A DNA stretch of 64,000 nucleotides from Hermodice carunculata (Eukaryota; Annelida; Polychaeta; Eunicida; Amphinomidae), in assembly GCA_964020975.1 (NCBI GenBank), contig OZ026624.1, forward strand, positions 66,606,208 through 66,670,207, read 5' to 3'. Below are positions 62,371 to 64,000 of the stretch, one piece after another; positions within the stretch are counted from its first letter, which is position 1; each line of letters begins with the position of its first letter. The translations under genes and the position numbers were made by a program. The notes under the pieces were generated by a model. The model was not told the DNA's origin and made no database searches. It worked only from the letters and a program-made list of their open reading frames with translations.

Positions 62371-63690
62371 AAAATTTGAAAAATTCCTGTCCAAATGAGA
62401 GTCAGAAAAGTAGAGCTTGCTGAAAATTAGACATATGCAATATAAGTGTAAGAAAAATCAAATATAGAGAGTTTCTAACAGTAGATATGCAACAGAATTA
62501 ACACTCTTATCACAGTTGTTTTCAAAATCAAATATTTCTGTCACTTTGTATTTTTGTACTTACATCATGTTAGAAAATAAGACAGTGAAACTGATTGAAT
62601 GATGAAACCTGCCTGTTCTGTATGGGAGATTTCATTACACCTACATTTTGCAATAGGGATGGGAAGGGGAGGGTAGTTGATCGTCTTACCAAAGTAACAC
62701 CAGAAATTTCCAAAAAAAAGGTGCTAGTGATATCCTGATTTCAAGGTTTTGGCAGAGCAGGTCAGGACAGCTGTCACATCTGTCAGCCTCTACTCTTATT
62801 TTAATGTTTTTAATGCAAGACGAACAAAATTGCAACAAATTTTGGATGCGTTAAGATTATTACATTTTTAAAGTATCTTCTTACCTGATTTGATACATAC
62901 ATTTTCAGTCACTCATATTTGATGAAACTATAACCATTTTGATGAGGTTTGGTTTATCTGAATATTCACTTACAATATGCCACTTTTTGCAGTCAAAAAT
63001 GCTTCAATATTTTCAGTGTATATGGGAGGACAGAGTTATTCAGTCTCTTGATTCTGATGATGTGGATTTTTGTCTTGTCAGTAGTCAGGCACATCAAAGA
63101 TAATTTATTGAGCCCAGAGTGAACGGCAGTTACTGTCTGCAGCTGACAACAGAAAATTTAGGACCTAAATGTGGTTTACGTGTGGATTTATTGTGATTTT
63201 TGTACTCCTCAGCCTACTCGGCCAAGGGAGCAATGTTGTCATGTCTGCCTGTGTCTGTCAGTTACCTATCGTGAAACTTCTACTGTAGACGCATCTTATG
63301 GGTAACTTGGTTGACTTCAACATTTAGCAACCTTGACCTATTTTCAAGTTCACCAGGGGTCATCATATTGTTATTGTGGCCGAGGAGCTCATAAGGTCGT
63401 CTTGACTGTTACATTGTTACATGTGTATTTTCAAAATGTTTGAGTACTCACAACTTGTAACAAAGAAAGTGAGATGCAGGGCTGGCTGTGTTGTATGATT
63501 GAAGAAAGTATCAAAAGCAACATAAAAAGTATAAACTTGATCAGAAAAGCTTCACTGGAAACAACTCACAAATTTTTTATGTATTGCCAATCAGTGTACC
63601 GGTATGGAAAGTTATGGAAAAGGAGTGCCTTGTGAAAGGAAAATGAAATTATGAATAAAAAAAGAAAGAAAAATGATGATTTAAAACTAT
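62371..63690 (+). other. 3' untranslated region
   Basis: Non-coding sequence after the TGA, with stops in all frames and no recognised transposon. The only well-placed AATAAA is at 63654-63659, followed by an A-rich stretch and gggtttgacagtg. The end position is therefore an estimate. Confidence 0.6.
63654..63659 (+). terminator. Poly(A) signal AATAAA
   Basis: Canonical hexamer about 1.28 kb after the stop codon. A later aataaa near 63952 lies inside a TTAA-family repeat and is a less likely choice. Confidence 0.55.
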
Positions 63691-63889
63691 ACTGGGTTTG
63701 ACAGTGCTGAGGAAGGTAAACTTTGGTATAAATAGAGGCCGTGGGTGAGGGTTGGCTATGGCTCTGTGGTCAATGCTGAACTCGTATGAGAAAAGTTGTA
63801 TTTAGAAAATCATAAAAGTCTCTGTGGAAAATTGTATAGAGAAGTAAAATTGGTGGTGAAAGTATGCTCATCTAAAGTATAATGATTCC

Positions 63890-64000
63890 AAATCAATTCT
63901 TCTGATCGAGAGCTTTCATTTAAATACCAGCGTGCCTGTAGTCCCACAGAAAATAAAATTGTTCCAGGTCAAAAAGTTTCCTTGGTTTGTGTGAAGTGTG
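63890..64000. mobile_element. TTAA-family MITE cut by the window edge
   Basis: It contains agctttcatttaaataccag, cgtgcctgtagtcc and ccaggtcaaaaagtttcct, the family interior in reverse. The other end is outside the window. Confidence 0.5.

Larger units (their letters stand above)
58182..61924. other. Intron 26 (3.7 kb)
   Basis: It contains TTAA MITEs (58813-59075; 60009-60365 with another element inside), a 54-base minisatellite (59490-59905) and an inverted-repeat element with doubled ends (60711-61686). The rest is unassigned. Confidence 0.7.

Noticed and set aside
1-64000. LDL-receptor class A repeats
   Set aside because: None of the exons shows the CDxxxDCxDxSDE signature; they may lie upstream.
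1-64000. tRNA, rRNA, CRISPR, or LTR-retrovirus copies
   Set aside because: No recognisable candidate was seen by eye. A covariance-model and repeat-library search would be needed to exclude diverged ones.

Overview
The window is animal genomic DNA, A+T-rich, with long introns full of small DNA transposons, minisatellites and homopolymer runs. Ancient repeats rich in 'tgaccttgac' and 'gttgtccgtccgtc', plus frequent 'tacatgta', recall spiralian genomes (molluscs, brachiopods). That is an impression from memory; the phylum cannot be fixed from sequence alone.

One gene fills the window on the + strand. I traced 27 coding exons from 1526 to the stop at 62370. Every junction is AG/GT and every phase joins without conflict, giving about 1,765 residues. 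The order is: YWTD beta-propeller 1 (residues ~1-269), EGF, propeller 2 (~315-605), EGF, propeller 3 (~650-916), two EGFs, an Eph-receptor-like six-cysteine module, WAP, VWC, two HYR domains, a sushi domain, an unrecognised ~158-residue region with a furin-type RTKR site, a GCC2_GCC3 module, one transmembrane helix, and a ~100-residue tail with FNNPAY. The propeller-EGF half and the tail are those of LDL-receptor-related proteins. The HYR-HYR-sushi-linker-GCC2_GCC3 half recalls SVEP1-like extracellular proteins. The likely role is a large cell-surface endocytic or adhesive receptor. The 5' end is unresolved: exon 1526-1602 accepts a phase-1 exon from upstream, although an in-frame ATG at 1474 is possible. 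The 3' UTR runs to a poly(A) signal at 63654.

Layout: 1-1.5 kb, no recognised exon; 1.5-28 kb, propeller 1 with 6.7 and 16.2 kb introns carrying transposons and satellites; 29-39 kb, EGF1, propeller 2, EGF2, with a three-layer nested insertion at 31.8-34.5 kb; 39.7-45.3 kb, propeller 3; 46.9-50.4 kb, EGF3, EGF4, Eph-like and WAP-VWC; 52-58 kb, HYR, HYR, sushi, linker, GCC2_GCC3; 61.9-62.4 kb, membrane and cytoplasmic exon; then 3' UTR.

The introns are the other story. Two local tandem duplications copied real splice sites (the donor of exon 39722-39893 and the acceptor of exon 48668-48808). Two minisatellites lie within 35 bases of an acceptor. At least two minisatellites seem to have grown out of transposon interiors. 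Several transposons are nested in others. No tRNA, rRNA, CRISPR or second protein gene was recognised.
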